Shown here: one piece after another, positions 46,644-57,101 of the stretch | Layout of the letters: each line of letters starts with the position of its first letter | How positions within the stretch are numbered: position 1 is the first letter of the stretch | Origin: Daucus carota subsp. sativus | Lineage: Eukaryota; Streptophyta; Magnoliopsida; Apiales; Apiaceae | Direction: 5' to 3' | Assembly: GCF_001625215.2 (NCBI RefSeq) | Contig: NC_030385.2 | Coordinates: forward strand, 44,727,598 to 44,791,597 | DNA length: 64,000 bases | Made by a program: the position numbers and the translations under genes | The notes under the pieces: generated by a model | The model's database searches: none | Seen by the model: the letters and a program-made list of their open reading frames with translations, nothing else | Told to the model about the DNA's origin: nothing

Positions 46644-49600
46644 TTAGCTTGCTGACTGCACATCACACATACCCAATTCCCTTCTCAGCACAACATATCG
46701 TTCTTCAGGAAGAGGTTTTGTGAAGATGTCAGCTAGCTGATCTGCTGTAGCCACAAAAATCAGCTTGACAGCACCTTTTGCAACATTGTCTCTCAGAAAA
46801 TGATGTCGAACATCAATATGCTTTGTCCTTGAATGATTTACTGGATTTTCTGAAATGTTGATTGTACTTGTGTTGTCACAAAAGATAGGAGTTTGCTTGC
46901 ATTTGATTCCAAAGTCCTTCAATTGTTGTCTCATCCATAGCATTTGAGAGCAACAGCTACCAGCTGCTAAATACTCCCCCTCAGCCGTAGATAGAGCAAC
47001 TGAAGTTTGCTTCTTGCTTAACCAAGAAACTAAGCTTTGACCCAAAAATGCACAAACACCACTTGTACTTTTTCTATCAGTTTGACTACCTGCATAATCT
47101 GCATCACTATACCCAACAAGATCAAAAGCATTTGTGATAGGATAGAATAAACCCAAAGTAATGGTTCCACTTAAATATTTAAATATTCTTTTAACAGCTT
47201 GTAAGTGAGAATCCTTTGGTTTTGCTTGAAATCTAGCACAAACACAAACACTATACATAATATCAGGTCTAGAGGCTGTAAGATAAAGTAAACTACCAAT
47301 CATACCTCTATACATACGAATATCAACATCTTTACCATTTTCATCTGCTGTCAGCTTGCTGACAACGCTCATCGGTGTTGATTTCGCCTTGATATTCTCA
47401 TATCCAAATCTTTTGAGTAGATTCTTGATATACTTGGATTGATGCACATAAATTCCTTCTGGAGTTTGCTTAATTTGGAGCCCCAAGAAATAATTGAGCT
47501 CTCCCATCATGCTCATGTCAAACTCACTATGCATGCACTTTGAAAACCACTTACACAAGGAATCATTAGTAGATCCAAATATAATATCATCTACATATAT
47601 TTGAACAACTAATATATCTTGACCTTTAATAATGGTAAACAAAGTAGGATCAATTTTACCTCTAATAAAACCATTTTTGATCAAAAATTCACTTAACCTT
47701 TCATACCATGACCGAGGTGCTTGCCTTAATCCATAAAGTGCCTTCTTGAGCTTGTAGACACGGTTGGGATATTTTTCATCCTCGAATCCTGGTGGTTGCT
47801 TGACATAGACTTCTTCCTTTAGATATCCATTTAAGAATGCACTTTTGACGTCCATTTGATGTAGCTTGAACTTCTTGTAGCATGCAAATGATAAGAGCAT
47901 CCTAATAGATTCCAATCTTGCAACCGGAGCATATGTTTGATCAAAATCAATTCCTTCTTGCTGATTGTATCCTTGTGCAACAAGTCTAGCTTTGTTTCGA
48001 GTGATAGTACCAAATTCATCAACTTTATTCTTGAATACCCATTTGGTTCCAACAATTGAAGCATCCTCTGGTGGATCTACAAGTTCCCAAACATCACATC
48101 TTTCGAATTGGTTGAGTTCTTCTTGCATTGCCATGATCCAATTTTCATCTTGTAAAGCTTCTTGAACATTCTTTGGTTCCTCTTGAGCTATGAAGGCAGC
48201 ATAAGCACAAATGTTGGCTTGAGCTTTCCTTGTCTTGATTCCAGCTGATTTATCTCCAATGATCAACTGAGGTGGATGATTCTTCACTGTTCTAGTTGAC
48301 TTTGGTAGATTATGTTGAGCTATGACCTCTTCATTCCTTGCAGTCTGCCTAGGAGGAGTCTGATCAACAACATTTTGGCTTGCTGATGAAGTTTGACCTC
48401 TGGATTCATCCAATGTGAGCTTAGACATCTTATCCAAAGTTTCTTCAAGAGATGGAGTGGATTCAGTAGCTTTATTGCCTTCTGAAGTTTTGGCAGTTGA
48501 CTTGTCAGCTTGCTGATTTCCAGTTTCCTGCACTGTCAGCTTGCTGCCAGTACCTGTACCTGCACATTCTTCCTCATCCCTTGCAAGATCATCAGTAGAC
48601 TCTTGAAATGAAACATCAATAGATTCTTCAACAGTATGTTTAGCAAGATTATACACTCTATAAGCACGACTTGTTAAAGAATAGCCTAAAAATATAGCTT
48701 CATAAGATTTAGAATCGAATTTACCATCCCTATCAATGGTTTTGAGTACGAAGCACTTAGATCCAAACACCTTGAAATAGCTGATATTAGGCTTCTTTTT
48801 CCTTAGCAATTCATAAGGAGTCTTGTTGAGAATTGGCCTGATAAGCACTCTGTTAAGAACATAGCTTGCTGTGTTGACAGCTTCTGCCCAAAAGCTTCTT
48901 GGCAGCTTGCTCTCCTGCAGCAATGTCCTAGCTGTTTCTTGTAAGGACCTGTTCTTACGCTCTACAACTCCATTTTGCTGAGGTGTACGAGGTGCTGAGA
49001 ACTCATGTGAGATTCCTCTTTCTTCACAATAAGTAATGAAGTCTTTTTGGAATTCCCCACCATGATCACTTCGAATACCTACAAGTCTTGTATCTAGTTT
49101 GTTCTCAAGCAACTTGATTAGTTTCTCAAATTCACTAAAAGCACAGTCTTTAGTACGCAAGAATAATACCCAAGTGAATCTAGAATAATCATCAACAATA
49201 ACAAAGGCATATTGTTTACCTCCAATACTCTTATAAGCTTCGGGACCAAAGAGATCCAAGTGAAGAAGCTCTAAAGGTTTAGAAGTAGATACCATTTTCT
49301 TTGCCTTATGTGGAGTCCTTGTTTGCTTTCCCAATTGACAAGCAGAACATGTCTCCATCTTGACATACTTAAGCTTTGGTAGTCCTCGAACAAGCTTCTT
49401 TGCTGACAGCTTGCTGAGATGATCCATATGAGCATGTCCAAGCCTTCTATGCCAAATTTCTGGATTGTTATCCACAGCTGCTAAACAAACACCTGCCTCC
49501 TGTTCTTCAAAGTTCAAAACATATATATTTCCTTCTCGTTTTGCAACTAGAGGAGTTTTGTTAGCACCAACAAGTATAGTACATTCATCCTTACCAAAGT

Positions 49601-49859
49601 TAACAATATGACCATCATCAAATAACTGACTTATACTAAGCAAGTTATAAGTAAGACCTTTGACATATTGTACCTTGTTAATAGAAATGATACTATTACC
49701 TATAGTTCCTTTGCCAAGAATAGGAAGAGTTTTGCTATCACCAATTGTGACACGACCACCCTTCTTCATCTTCAAGCTTAGAAACTGAGATTTGTCTCCA
49801 CTCATGTGCCTAGTGCATCCACTATCCAATATCCATTGATTTGGCTTTACTTTAGACAC
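46644..49859 (-). CDS. Sirevirus pol polyprotein: protease, integrase, reverse transcriptase, RNase H
   Basis: Cleaved by its own protease to give the enzymes that copy and integrate the element. Aspartic protease DSG at residues 12-14; zinc-binding HRRLGH...CSACQ near 135-185; integrase core with LHLDLFG, SDHGGEF and VVERKN giving the D-D-E triad (about 195-310); a low-complexity linker; reverse transcriptase from [11 protein letters not shown] with YVDD near residue 755; RNase H with [26 protein letters not shown] and [11 protein letters not shown] to the end. No internal stop. The first codon listed is GTG, and a TAG in the same frame lies just upstream (plus 49869-49871), so pol lacks its own ATG start and must depend on recoding or RNA processing after gag. 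The stop codon itself overlaps a CAGCAAGCT word. Confidence 0.93.
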   Translation of the reverse strand: MSKVKPNQWILDSGCTRHMSGDKSQFLSLKMKKGGRVTIGDSKTLPILGKGTIGNSIISINKVQYVKGLTYNLLSISQLFDDGHIVNFGKDECTILVGANKTPLVAKREGNIYVLNFEEQEAGVCLAAVDNNPEIWHRRLGHAHMDHLSKLSAKKLVRGLPKLKYVKMETCSACQLGKQTRTPHKAKKMVSTSKPLELLHLDLFGPEAYKSIGGKQYAFVIVDDYSRFTWVLFLRTKDCAFSEFEKLIKLLENKLDTRLVGIRSDHGGEFQKDFITYCEERGISHEFSAPRTPQQNGVVERKNRSLQETARTLLQESKLPRSFWAEAVNTASYVLNRVLIRPILNKTPYELLRKKKPNISYFKVFGSKCFVLKTIDRDGKFDSKSYEAIFLGYSLTSRAYRVYNLAKHTVEESIDVSFQESTDDLARDEEECAGTGTGSKLTVQETGNQQADKSTAKTSEGNKATESTPSLEETLDKMSKLTLDESRGQTSSASQNVVDQTPPRQTARNEEVIAQHNLPKSTRTVKNHPPQLIIGDKSAGIKTRKAQANICAYAAFIAQEEPKNVQEALQDENWIMAMQEELNQFERCDVWELVDPPEDASIVGTKWVFKNKVDEFGTITRNKARLVAQGYNQQEGIDFDQTYAPVARLESIRMLLSFACYKKFKLHQMDVKSAFLNGYLKEEVYVKQPPGFEDEKYPNRVYKLKKALYGLRQAPRSWYERLSEFLIKNGFIRGKIDPTLFTIIKGQDILVVQIYVDDIIFGSTNDSLCKWFSKCMHSEFDMSMMGELNYFLGLQIKQTPEGIYVHQSKYIKNLLKRFGYENIKAKSTPMSVVSKLTADENGKDVDIRMYRGMIGSLLYLTASRPDIMYSVCVCARFQAKPKDSHLQAVKRIFKYLSGTITLGLFYPITNAFDLVGYSDADYAGSQTDRKSTSGVCAFLGQSLVSWLSKKQTSVALSTAEGEYLAAGSCCSQMLWMRQQLKDFGIKCKQTPIFCDNTSTINISENPVNHSRTKHIDVRHHFLRDNVAKGAVKLIFVATADQLADIFTKPLPEERYVVLRRELGMCDVQSAS

Positions 49860-49890
49860 GAGACAAACCTACAAAACAAACACAAACAAC

Positions 49891-51861
49891 TCAACGTTTT
49901 GGTACCCATATTTTGTTGGGTCCAACAGTGTTAGTTGATAAAACATATAGAACATTAAGATCAGATTTCTTGATCCACATTTGGACCACTTTAGAACTCT
50001 TCTTCCATGTTCTGCTGGTCTTATCAGCATTCTGTCTTGGAGCTGTCTTCTGTCTGTTTCTGTTGTCAGCATACTGCCTGTGAGCTGACTTCCTTTCCCA
50101 GCTTGCTGATTGAGAGTTCTTCATTGGACAATTATTAGCAAGATGGCCCTTCTTTCCACACTTGTGACAAGTCACCCAAGGCATGGCATAATTGTATGGA
50201 ATGCCATTTTTCCCTTCATATCTCATTGAAGAAGTGGATGTAGAAGCTGCACCAATGCCTCCTTTGTCATGAGAACCTTTAGCTTGTTTCATTATAGATT
50301 TGAGACTTTCTTCTCCTTGAACAAACTTTCCCATGGCTTTCTGAAGATCTTTGACTTCTTGCTCCAATGACTTGATCTTTTCAGCTTGAATAGAAATTTC
50401 GGCTAAGCTTTGGGATTTGCTTAACTCGAACGCCTCCAAGCTTGCATCCTTAGCTTTAAGATCTGCTCTCAGCGAGCTGAGTTCCTTCATGAGTGTATCA
50501 TTCCTTCTTTGGATTTGCAAGTTGTTCCCTTCAAGTTGTGAGATCTGTTCCTTGAGGGTAGCAATGATTCCACTACTAGCTTTGGCACTCTTTTCATTCA
50601 AGAAATCACCTATGACTTTCTTCAAATGAACATTTTCTTTCTCGAGCTCATAATTCTCATTCTTTAGATCAATGAGTTCCATTATTGATAAACAACTCTT
50701 ATCCTGCATGGTTAGTTCACAAGTAGTTGTATCAATAGTATGTAATTCAGAATTAATAGAATTTACCTCACTGTTAGTGTCCGTATCTGAATCCGTTGTA
50801 TCAATTGAGCCATCGAGACCAACAAGAGCCAAATTCACCATCTCATCACTAGAATCATCAGAAGCTGACTCATCTTCATCATCACTCCAAGTTAGAAGTG
50901 CCTTGGATTTCTTTTTATTCTTGTAATCAGCTTGCTGTCTAGGCGGCTTTGACTTGTTTTTCAGCTTGTAGCAATCCCTTTTGAAATGTCCTTTCTTGCC
51001 ACATTCAAAACATGCATCATCCTTTGGATCTTTCTTTGCACCAAAAGCTTTGCCCTTTTCTCGCTTCATTTTATTTTTCTTTTCAATCATTCTCTTGATT
51101 TTTCTGGACATAAGAGCTAGATCCTCATCTGATTCTGTTTCCTCATCTGTTTCCAGCTTGCTGACAGAGGAGTGCAGTGCAAGATTCTTCATTTTCTCTG
51201 TTGGCAGCTTGCTGCTTTCTGAGCTGTTAGCTTCAATCTTAGCTTCAAATTGTTCCAACTCAGCAAATATAGCCAGGTGATCCATAGTATCAATGTTGAG
51301 AGCTGACTCCAACGCTGTGACCTTGGCACCATATTCGAATGGAGCTGCATTAAGAATATTCATGTTGATTTCCGATTGAGGAATCTTTTTGCCAAGTCTT
51401 TCAAGGCTGTTAAGAGTGACTTGGAATCTAGCTTGGCTTTCACGAATGGATTCTCCCTTCTTGATAGCGAAGCTTCCAAATTCTTTCATGAGCTTTCCGA
51501 GCTTGACCTTCTTTAGACCTTGTGAGCCTTCATGATATGTCTCCAATGCATCCCAAATTTCCTTTGCTGTTTTGAGAGATGAGACCTTGTCATATTCAGC
51601 TTGATTCAGCCCATTGATCAATGTACTCCTTGCTTTTCCATTGGCAGCAACCTTTGATAGCTCGTCCGCTGTGAGAACATCAACGTCCTTGACTTTGCCA
51701 TCTTTATCAAGATATTCATAAGGACCTCTTTGCACCACTCTTTGCATTAGGGGATCTCTGGATAGATGAGCCTCCATTTGGCCTTTCCACCAATTGTAGT
51801 TGTCAGAACCCGTGAGGAGAGGAGCTCTAAAATCGGACTTTCCCTGAAAGTTATCAGCCAT
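49891..51861 (-). CDS. Sirevirus gag (capsid/nucleocapsid) protein, 656 aa
   Basis: Forms the particle that packages element RNA. The start is set at ATG 51861 (MADNFQGKSDF); the longer frame to 51933 runs back through the primer site and is not expected to be translated. The N-terminal copia-type gag domain (DNYNWWKGQMEAHL, AKEIWDALETYHEGSQG, KKGESIRESQARFQ) covers about residues 10-220. A CCHC zinc knuckle lies near 284 (CFECGKKGHFKRDC), a long heptad-rich coiled coil at about 380-510, and a second CCHC near 564 (CHKCGKKGHLANNC). The stop TGA at 49891-49893 lies before pol, which is in a different frame. The coding strand contains CAGCAAGCTG words in all three phases. Confidence 0.9.
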   Translation of the reverse strand: MADNFQGKSDFRAPLLTGSDNYNWWKGQMEAHLSRDPLMQRVVQRGPYEYLDKDGKVKDVDVLTADELSKVAANGKARSTLINGLNQAEYDKVSSLKTAKEIWDALETYHEGSQGLKKVKLGKLMKEFGSFAIKKGESIRESQARFQVTLNSLERLGKKIPQSEINMNILNAAPFEYGAKVTALESALNIDTMDHLAIFAELEQFEAKIEANSSESSKLPTEKMKNLALHSSVSKLETDEETESDEDLALMSRKIKRMIEKKNKMKREKGKAFGAKKDPKDDACFECGKKGHFKRDCYKLKNKSKPPRQQADYKNKKKSKALLTWSDDEDESASDDSSDEMVNLALVGLDGSIDTTDSDTDTNSEVNSINSELHTIDTTTCELTMQDKSCLSIMELIDLKNENYELEKENVHLKKVIGDFLNEKSAKASSGIIATLKEQISQLEGNNLQIQRRNDTLMKELSSLRADLKAKDASLEAFELSKSQSLAEISIQAEKIKSLEQEVKDLQKAMGKFVQGEESLKSIMKQAKGSHDKGGIGAASTSTSSMRYEGKNGIPYNYAMPWVTCHKCGKKGHLANNCPMKNSQSASWERKSAHRQYADNRNRQKTAPRQNADKTSRTWKKSSKVVQMWIKKSDLNVLYVLSTNTVGPNKIWVPKR

Positions 51862-51906
51862 ATCGATCGATACTATTCCTGTTACAGAAGTATTAGTACA
51901 AACACA

Positions 51907-51918
51907 GCTCTGATACCA
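51907..51918 (-). promoter_or_regulatory. Primer-binding site of the Sirevirus
   Basis: TGGTATCAGAGC on the minus strand, complementary to initiator tRNA-Met, two bases from the 5' LTR end at 51921. Confidence 0.93.
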
Positions 51919-51920
51919 AT

Positions 51921-53123
51921 TGAAATTACACACCTAGAGGGGGGGTGAATAGGTGTTATGGCTAATATGACCGATTTTTAATGTTACCGAATAGTTATAC
52001 TGTCACAGACAGCTTGCTGTTAATTTCAGAGTAAACAGTCAGCTAGCTAACAATGCAGATGCAATGCAAAACAGATATAATCAGTAAGCTAGCAACACAG
52101 AGAATTTTAGCCAGGTTCGACCCCTAACCCTAATGGTCTACGTCCTGGTCCCCTACCAACTGGTAAGAGATTATATTATTAATCAAATAGTGTCAACGAT
52201 TACAATGATTCAATAATATAACTCCCTTTATCCCTTGTTCCTGTTATCAGCTTGCTGAAACCCCTGAACCACGAACCAAAAGCTCTCCAAGACCTATACT
52301 TCCCAAGTATACTCTTCTAGCTAACTAGTCCCCTTGTTCCCTTGTTTCACAAGCTCGATACACAGCAACAAACCTTTACACTTTGAACAATACAATGTAA
52401 ATGTAATACAACCGAAACTATGAACTCAATATAGATATATAAACGAATATAAGTACTAGAGCTCAAGTAAAGATTTTGCAATGTAAGTGTGTTGTATTTC
52501 AGAAGCTTGATGTGTGTTCTCCTTCTCTACTCAAAATAGAAACCACACTCAAGTTTATATATCATTATCCCAAACGGTCATAACTCAACAAACTATCCAA
52601 CGTTCTCGGTTCAACAACCTCACGTTTAATTTGCTTGAATAATGAACGTTTGAATAATGTTATCTTTACTGAGTAAGAGCTGAAAGACGTTTGAAACAAC
52701 TCAGTAAACGTTTATTTATAAAACCATAATTTGAAATCAAATAGGAGTAGTTTTAGATAAGATCAAGTAAGAGATAAAAACTCCTATAAGTTAGGAAATC
52801 GTTTTTGTTTGAAATTCTGATTTAAAACTGAGCTCTAATATTTATATAAGTCATATATAAATATTAAAGTCCTTACAAATCGATTCCTAATAAATCTCCT
52901 TGCTTTCCGACTTCAATCCTTATCCAGTTGTTATTCTGTTCTCGCTGTAAGCTAGCTGATAAGCCTGAATGACAACCTGTAAGCTTGCTGACAGTTGAAC
53001 ATGACACTGAAACTTATCAAGCTGTTAGCACATGCATATATTACTTTGATAGCTCGCTAACAAGCACCAGTTTTATGCTATTAGCTTGCTGGCAGTGTGA
53101 TCATCAAAACACTAAGAGTATCA
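51921..53123 (-). repeat. 5' LTR of the Sirevirus
   Basis: 1203 bp, essentially identical to 43085-44287. It drives transcription on the minus strand; a TATATAAA at plus 52554-52561 is a candidate TATA box. Exact CAGCTTGCTG words at 52010 and 52248, with variants at about 52980 and 53083. Confidence 0.95.
52554..52561 (-). promoter_or_regulatory. Candidate TATA box in the Sirevirus 5' LTR
   Basis: TATATAAA on the minus strand inside the 5' LTR, followed by ACTTGAGTGTGG. Position about 560 bp into the LTR is compatible with a U3/R border; unconfirmed. Confidence 0.5.
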
Positions 53124-53650
53124 ATTTTTATCTAAATAATAATAATTTTTCTATTAGTATCATGTTTGACGGGAAAGTGGCTAATATAATTTTTATCTAT
53201 GTTATAATATTTTTTTTGTTAAAACGACGGTTCAAAATAATTTTTATCCAATTATAATCTTTAATTTTATCATAATTAGAATAATTTTTATTAATATCGT
53301 GTTTGACCGTATGGTGACTCAAACTAATATCTACATTATAATATTTTGTTATTAGTATTGTGTTTGACAAGAGAGCGGTTCAAACTAATTTTGATCTAAA
53401 TTATAATATATAATTTTATCATTAAAATAATAATTATGGATTAATATTGTCGAGAGGCCGGTTCAAACTAATTTTATTATTAGTATTATGTTTGACAAGA
53501 TGGCCACTTAAACAAATTTCTTTACTAATTATAATATTTTTTTATTAGTGATATGTTTAACGAAAAGATGACTCGAAATTTTATGTTATTATAATATTAT
53601 TTCGTATCAAAATTTATAACGCCGCCGTGAAGCGCGGCTTTATTCACTAG

Positions 53651-56187
53651 TTAAAGTTAAAAAGAAAAAAGAAGATATTCAAATTTGTATATTTATAATT
53701 TTATTTATAACATCATTATAATTTTTTTAATGAAATATTATAAGATAATGGTTTGTTATGAGTGTTTTTAGTATTTGAGACTGATTAACAATACAATACT
53801 AATAGACTGCACATTTGTAGACTTGTGGTACCAAAAAGAGAGTACCAAACCAAAAAATATAACTAAAACGTTGAGGATAGATTGAATCAAGCCCGATTAA
53901 TTTGCCTGATTCTGCACAACAAAAAAACAATGGGCCTCTGGCAAAAAAAAACAATGGGCCTGTTAGAAATACAAGGACTTGAAGAGCCTCTCAATTGTAT
54001 TCGCGCAACAAGAAAGCCCAAGGTAAGACCTCAAACCCGCATGGGGCTCCTTTATTTTATCGTGTTTTGTTGACAGCTAAGAATAATATTCTTAGAAAAT
54101 GAAATCCAACAGATGATATAAATAATTTTATCATATTTTATCATGATTGGAAAAATCGAAAATTAAAATTAATCAGTATAGATGTTGATTAATCAGATAA
54201 TCAAGATTTAATCAGATAAAGATAGATATTTTATAATATCATAATAATATTTGATATGTAGTTTAATCTACTACTCACATATCATTTAGAAAAATTTATA
54301 TAAATTAATCAGGTTTTAGAAATTGAATCGGAAAGTCACCTTACACGAGATTGATCCAAAGTTTATCTAAATGGGAGATTTTAAGAATAGTGAGTTTTAC
54401 AAATAAAGCGCTTCTTAAAAATATGCAAATGGAGTACGTTTTTTTGTTAATCGCAAAGAATATAATTACATTATAGGAGTAGAGAATTTAGAGCTTTCAA
54501 GAGAAATTAGAAAATGCACATGGTTAAAACTTTAGATTTTTTTATCGTTCCAGCGCATTTGCCGCAATCGTTGACGACGTTGTTTAATTGTGAGTATCAC
54601 GTGTAGTACGATAACGACATGTTCTTGCAGCACCACAAACTAAACCTTTTTCAGCTGTAGAAATCTTTTATGGCATTTACCGTAAAAAAAGCAGTTACAC
54701 TGCAGGAAGATGAGATGACGAACAGTTCAGAGAAATAAAGAGATATAATGAATATGAGAAATATGACTAAAAAAACTATACATACAAGTTAACGATGCGA
54801 TACATACTAGTACGTGTTTTCAAGATTTTCTCGTAAGAGAAGAAAATAGAATTAAAAAGAATAAGAGAAATATTGAACAATATATTTTTGAAACATTCCT
54901 ATTTTTCAAAGATAAAAGCAAAAATTTTAACTAAAATATAGAGATAAAACTTTTTTAAAGATAATATAGGAATTTCAAAACTAAAACATAGAGAGAAAAC
55001 TTTAATAAAGATAACATGGAATTCCATTTAAATAATTCTACCTCTAAAATAATTTAGTTTAAATTTTTTTCTAAAATAATTCTCTCACAATATTTTTTTT
55101 CTTTTATAAATTTTAAAAGCCGGGCTCAAACAAGGAATTTTAAAATATTATATTTTAAAAAAAATATTATATATTTCAATATTTTTTCGGAATGAGTCAG
55201 AATCGAACGTAGAAGGATAAACTCAACTAATTGCGCTCAATATATTATTTTATTTTATTTTTAGTCACACGCTCAATATATTATTAGTTTAACTGAATTT
55301 ATATAATCTTATTGCAGCCGATTCCATCGTGGCTTATTCCTTTCTTTCCCTTCCATTTGCATGAAAGAATACGGCACACGTCGAGGACCGGCAAAAAGGT
55401 AGGCGAGGAACAGTGTGGTCCCTCAGAAATACAAATAAATATTCAGTTAATTATTTCAGCAGCTCCATGAGTAGCCAAGAGAATCATTTGATTTCTTGCA
55501 TATCCACAAAACAGACTGAATCTAATGCATTGGCCCACAAACACAGTGCAACCGACAGCAAGCAATAACCACCGTCCTTAATCCGGCTCGTGGGGAATGA
55601 AGCAGCCTCGACGGTTCCTTATTTTCACTAGTCGGTGAATTTGCCAGCTTGTTGAGTAGAAAAATAAGTGACTTTATAGTCAAGTGATTGTTGACTTAAA
55701 TTAACAAGTATTTCTGTTCTTTATTGAAATGAAAGCGATTGATGTTATTTTTATATGAATGTTCTTCGTATTTTAAAATTTTATTTTTAATGAGATTTGA
55801 TTTAATTATTTCTGCAAAAGGTGAAGAGATATTCTTTTTTATACGATCAGTTTTTAAGTCCAAATCTTAAAAATATTTTATTCACAATATATATTTCTAC
55901 CTTAACAAATAACCTTAAATTTTTTTTTTTAATAAGGAGCTAAATGGATATATACGACGATGTGCAAAACTCGTATATGTAGTCTTGAAAGAGTTGGAAA
56001 TAAAATATGTTATAATCATAGGAATTAAGTCGATTGGAAATATTTTTGAAGGATAAAATTGCAAGTATCAGTACTTTCTCGGAGAAAAGTTGCATGTAAC
56101 ATTATATATTAAAAATTATATATTTCCTCTATTAAAAAAAATATATTATTTAAAAAAAATTATTTGATCGTTATTTGAGGTGTAATG

Positions 56188-56234
<47 letters not shown>

Positions 56235-56669
56235 TTTTGATTTTGCTTTTGAACAAAAGTATTGTGTAAAAAATTAAAATCACTGTTTTAGAATGGAGAG
56301 GATATTTCTATCAGGAGAACATATTCTATATAAGTGAAGTATTCTTTAATTTTTCATTAAAGTTCTAACATACCTTTTTTGACCAGCAAGCTTGTAATGT
56401 TGTCTTTCTAGTCAAGTGTTTTGCGCAAATTTAATATTAAAACTTTTGAATTGAAATTATTTATATTATCTTCACAACTATTGCAGCTTTTGAATTTATA
56501 TTTGTTTATATTTTAAGATAAGTTTACAGTTTACACAACTCTTGTTACCAATATTTTAAAAGTTGTGTTATGTATAACACAACTGTTATTACTAATAGTA
56601 TTACCTTATAATAATTAATTTCTCAATACTTTGTAGTTTGTACATTTTGCAATTTCACTTTAAAGATGA
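53651..56669. other. AT-rich spacer between the Helitron and the gypsy element
   Basis: 3 kb with no supported gene. The 63-aa ORF at 53882 has duplicated AAAACAATGGGCCT words and matches nothing I know. A (TA)n tract lies at 56190-56230. No complete transposon ends found. Confidence 0.5.
56190..56230 (+). repeat. (TA)n microsatellite
   Basis: About 20 TA units in AT-rich spacer DNA. Confidence 0.95.
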
Positions 56670-57050
56670 TGTTGGGTTATAAGCCTTTCGGCCCAATCCA
56701 TTACGGCCCAAAGCAGGTCCAGCCCACCGTTTGAACTTAAACGTTACTATGGCAACGGTCGAGGCGAGAGAATCCCGCCTCCTTTACTCATCATAACTTC
56801 CCTCCCGCATCGGGCGGGAACGTTACATAGCAGGGCTCCTCCTCCTCCTATAAAAAGTGGGTAAATCAGTGGTAAAATTCATTCACAACTTTATACATTC
56901 TTACATACTCGCTTGCAGTTCTCTAAACCCTTCCTAGAGCCACTAATTTATTCTCACACCGGAGGTGAATCGGGGGGACAAACCCTCGCATTCTTCTCTG
57001 TTTCAGGTCATACTTCGGCTTTGGTATCCGGCAGAACTTTGGCTCTAACA
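56670..57050 (+). repeat. 5' LTR of the Tat gypsy element
   Basis: Starts TGTTGGGTTATAAGCC and ends GGCTCTAACA (inverted TGTT...AACA), directly before the primer site. Short for this lineage at 381 bp. The right border is firm; the left border rests on the TGTT start because the 3' LTR is not visible. Confidence 0.75.
56849..56856 (+). promoter_or_regulatory. TATA box in the gypsy 5' LTR
   Basis: TATAAAAA after a CTCCTCCTCC run, about 200 bp before the LTR end. Confidence 0.7.
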
Positions 57051-57051
57051 T

Positions 57052-57069
57052 TGGCGCCGTCTGTGGGAC
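57052..57069 (+). promoter_or_regulatory. Primer-binding site of the gypsy element
   Basis: TGGCGCCGTCTGTGGGAC one base after the LTR. TGGCGCC-starting sites are usual in this lineage; the tRNA species is not assigned. Confidence 0.8.
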
Positions 57070-57101
57070 ACTGCAAGTAGAATTTCTCATAAATCAACAC
57101 C

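Larger units (their letters stand above)
43085..53123 (-). mobile_element. Complete Ty1/copia retrotransposon, Sirevirus type with envelope-like ORF
   Basis: A 10,039-bp element between perfect ATTTT duplications (43080-43084 and 53124-53128). Order on the minus strand: 5' LTR (51921-53123), primer site TGGTATCAGAGC, gag, pol (protease-integrase-RT-RNase H), an envelope-like ORF, polypurine tracts, 3' LTR (43085-44287). The LTRs are each 1203 bp and I noticed one difference (AGCTAGG at 43275 versus AGCCAGG), so insertion is very recent. Copia order plus large gag and a third ORF after pol identify the Sirevirus lineage. Inserted into a Helitron-like element. Confidence 0.93.
42138..53650 (+). 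mobile_element. Non-autonomous Helitron interrupted by a Sirevirus
   Basis: The proposed 5' end is TC at 42138 after A, followed by AATATATATATATAAAGGAGG. The 3' end carries a GC-rich hairpin (GCCGC...GCGGC, 53621-53638), a 12-nt spacer with CTAG (53647-53650), then T. Insertion between A and T without duplication fits Helitrons. Without the nested retrotransposon it is about 1.5 kb, built of degenerate repeats (GATACAATTCTTTT words at 42250-42480; TGTTTGACGGG-AAACTAATTTT words at 42827-43085 and 53158-53580). No Rep/helicase gene. The 3' end is firmer than the 5' end. Confidence 0.6.
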
